The notes under the pieces are model-generated. The model worked only from the letters and a program-made list of their open reading frames with translations. It did no database searches and was not told the origin of the DNA. A stretch of 34,872 bases of DNA. It comes from Ignavibacteria bacterium (GTDB lineage Bacteria > Bacteroidota > Ignavibacteria > Tepidaquicellales > Tepidaquicellaceae). Made by a program: the position numbers and the translations under genes. Each line of letters opens with the position of its first letter. Within the stretch, counting starts at the first letter, position 1. Shown piece by piece: positions 34,004 to 34,872 of this stretch. The stretch covers positions 1 through 34,872 of the forward strand of contig JAOADD010000009.1 of NCBI GenBank assembly GCA_026417495.1. Reading direction: 5' to 3'.

Positions 34004-34020
34004 TAATTTTATAATATTAA

Positions 34021-34530
34021 ATGGCTGAAAAATTTATAAAAGCAAGTGAATTAGAATTAAAAGAGAAATTAGTCTATATTGGTAGAGTTGCTAAGGTTGT
34101 TAAAGGTGGAAGAAGGTTTGGGTTTACTGCAATTAGTGTGGTTGGAGATGGTAATGGACATGTGGGATATGGTTTAGGAAAAGCTAATGAGGTTGCTGAT
34201 TCGATAAGAAAAAGTATTGAAGATGCTAGAAAAAGAATAATTAAAGTGCCAATTGTGAACGGAACAATTCCATTTGAGATTATTGGAAAATATGGTGCAG
34301 CAAAAGTTTTACTCAAACCTGCTGCTCCGGGAACAGGTATTATTGCTGGAGGAGGTGTGAGGGCTGTTATGGAAGCGGTTGGTATTACAGATGTTTTAAC
34401 TAAACTTTTAGGTTCATCAAATCCGCATAATGTTGTAAAAGCAACAGTTAAAGCTTTAGAGAGTTTATATGATTTGAAAACTGCAGCTGAGCGTCGAGGT
34501 ATCTCAGTCAGTGAACTTTTAAAGATTTAA
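34021..34530 (+). CDS. rpsE: 30S ribosomal protein S5
   Basis: 169 residues. '[20 protein letters not shown]', '[20 protein letters not shown]' and '[15 protein letters not shown]' mark the double-stranded RNA-binding and ribosomal S5 folds, followed by '[20 protein letters not shown]'. uS5 contributes to decoding accuracy and to mRNA unwinding with S3 and S4. It is separated from rplR by 228 bp holding tRNA-Gln, and is followed by rpmD. Confidence 0.98.
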   Translation: MAEKFIKASELELKEKLVYIGRVAKVVKGGRRFGFTAISVVGDGNGHVGYGLGKANEVADSIRKSIEDARKRIIKVPIVNGTIPFEIIGKYGAAKVLLKPAAPGTGIIAGGGVRAVMEAVGITDVLTKLLGSSNPHNVVKATVKALESLYDLKTAAERRGISVSELLKI

Positions 34531-34548
34531 ATATGTATAAAATTTTGT

Positions 34549-34728
34549 ATGGAAAAAAAGATTAAAATTACACAAATTAGAAGCGTGATAGATAGACCAG
34601 CGAATCAAAAGCGAACAATGCGTGCTTTAGGTTTAAAAAGAATAAATCAAACTGTTGAAAAAACAGATACACCTCAAATTAGAGGTATGATTAAAAAAGT
34701 AAAACATTTAATTAAAGTTGAAGAATAA
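34549..34728 (+). CDS. rpmD: 50S ribosomal protein L30
   Basis: 59 residues, normal for bacterial uL30. It reads 'MEKKIKITQIRSVIDRPANQ', then 'KRTMRALGLKRINQTVEKTD' and 'IRGMIKKVKHLIKVEE'. The 'RxxxRALGL' stretch is the family hallmark. It starts 18 bp after rpsE. L15 and SecY, which normally follow, are absent; a long hairpin and a gene for an exported protein come next. Confidence 0.95.
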   Translation: MEKKIKITQIRSVIDRPANQKRTMRALGLKRINQTVEKTDTPQIRGMIKKVKHLIKVEE

Positions 34729-34733
34729 AAAGT

Positions 34734-34770
34734 GATTTGCCAGAGGTTATAAAATAATCTCTGGTAAATC
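34734..34770. terminator. 17-bp hairpin after rpmD
   Basis: GATTTGCCAGAGGTTAT (34734-34750) pairs with ATAATCTCTGGTAAATC (34754-34770) over 17 bp with two G-T wobbles and a 3-nt AAA loop. On the plus strand there is no T run after it; on the minus strand ACTTTTTATTC follows, so as an intrinsic terminator it fits minus-strand transcription better. It could also be a processing or stabilising hairpin at the end of the ribosomal mRNA. Confidence 0.6.
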
Positions 34771-34771
34771 G

Positions 34772-34787
34772 TTATGGGAAACCATAA
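34772..34787 (+). promoter_or_regulatory. Small hairpin with GAAA tetraloop
   Basis: TTATGG and CCATAA form a perfect 6-bp stem closed by a GAAA tetraloop, one base after the 17-bp hairpin. GNRA tetraloops stabilise RNA folds, so this pair may be a structured RNA leader of the following gene. Its 3' edge overlaps a possible ATG at 34787. Confidence 0.4.
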
Positions 34788-34831
34788 TGCTTAATAAAAC
34801 AAAAATTAAAAAACTAAAGAAAGGGAGAAAA

Positions 34832-34872
34832 ATGAAAGCGACAAAACTTCTACTCTCTATTTTATTCGTCAT
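34832..34872 (+). CDS. 5' end of a gene for an exported protein (partial at the right edge)
   Basis: AAGGGAG (34821-34827) precedes ATG at 34832 by a few bases, and the first residues 'MKATKLLLSILFV' look like the start of a signal peptide. An in-frame ATG at 34787 would add 15 basic residues, but it has no ribosome site. The family cannot be told from 13 codons. It clearly is not L15, which would be expected after L30. Confidence 0.6.
   Translation, partial: MKATKLLLSILFV

Noticed and set aside
33989-34017. Standard sigma-70 promoter for rpsE (TTGACT, 17-bp spacer, TAATAT)
   Set aside because: Transcription would begin at or beyond the ATG at 34021. Listed only as a shared motif.
1-34872. 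CRISPR arrays, insertion sequences, integrases, phage genes
   Set aside because: No regularly spaced repeats, transposase motifs, terminal inverted repeats or phage proteins were seen on reading both strands.

Overview
The window is AT-rich DNA from a bacterium of the Bacteroidota/Ignavibacteriota/Chlorobiota (FCB) side of the tree. The evidence is two secreted proteins ending in a type IX secretion (T9SS) sorting domain with the 'NYPNPFN' signature common in Ignavibacteria-like genomes, Bacteroidetes-type TAnnTTTG promoter motifs beside tRNA genes, few Shine-Dalgarno sites, zinc-less S14, and a two-subunit KorAB oxidoreductase. The exact lineage cannot be fixed from sequence reading alone. 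No CRISPR array, insertion sequence, phage or integrase was seen; this is core and housekeeping DNA with some unusual arrangements.

Layout. 1-130 holds the end of an unidentified gene, followed by about 500 bp without a convincing gene. 641-7671 carries tRNA-Arg(ACG), a T9SS-sorted secreted protein, tRNA-Pro(GGG) and three exported peptidases (C1B papain-like, M28 and a double-domain M16). 7885-13338 is a minus-strand block: a soluble multi-PAS hybrid histidine kinase, tRNA-Arg(CCG), a T9SS-sorted esterase and a baeRF (bacterial release-factor-like) protein, the last two forming an operon. 13519-16208 carries a DnaJ/CbpA chaperone, tRNA-Leu(GAG), rpsF, ssb and rplI. The rpsR gene normally found between rpsF and rplI is missing, and a strong terminator sits after ssb. 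16326-19252 encodes KorA and KorB. On the other strand, tail to tail with korB, lies a 1057-residue protein with a gluzincin-like HExxH domain, a TolB-like propeller and a probable outer-membrane barrel. 22611-27207 is a probable operon: active M16 peptidase, inactive M16 partner, MoxR ATPase and a methyltransferase.

27342-34728 is an S10/spc ribosomal protein cluster: L2, S19, L22, S3, L16, L29, S17, L14, L24, L5, S14, S8, L6, L18, tRNA-Gln, S5, L30. It lacks the usual S10-L3-L4-L23 start and the usual L15-SecY end. It is also interrupted between L18 and S5 by a tRNA gene with its own promoter-like and terminator-like elements. A new gene for an exported protein begins at the right edge.

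The exported peptidases, the M16 pair and KorAB are consistent with growth on peptides, with 2-oxoacids oxidised to reduce ferredoxin; this is inference. The most notable points are the fragmented ribosomal cluster, the lysine/glutamate-rich extensions on L22 and L5, the non-canonical SSB C-terminus, the gluzincin-propeller-barrel protein, and strong inverted repeats at 22523-22565 and 34734-34787.
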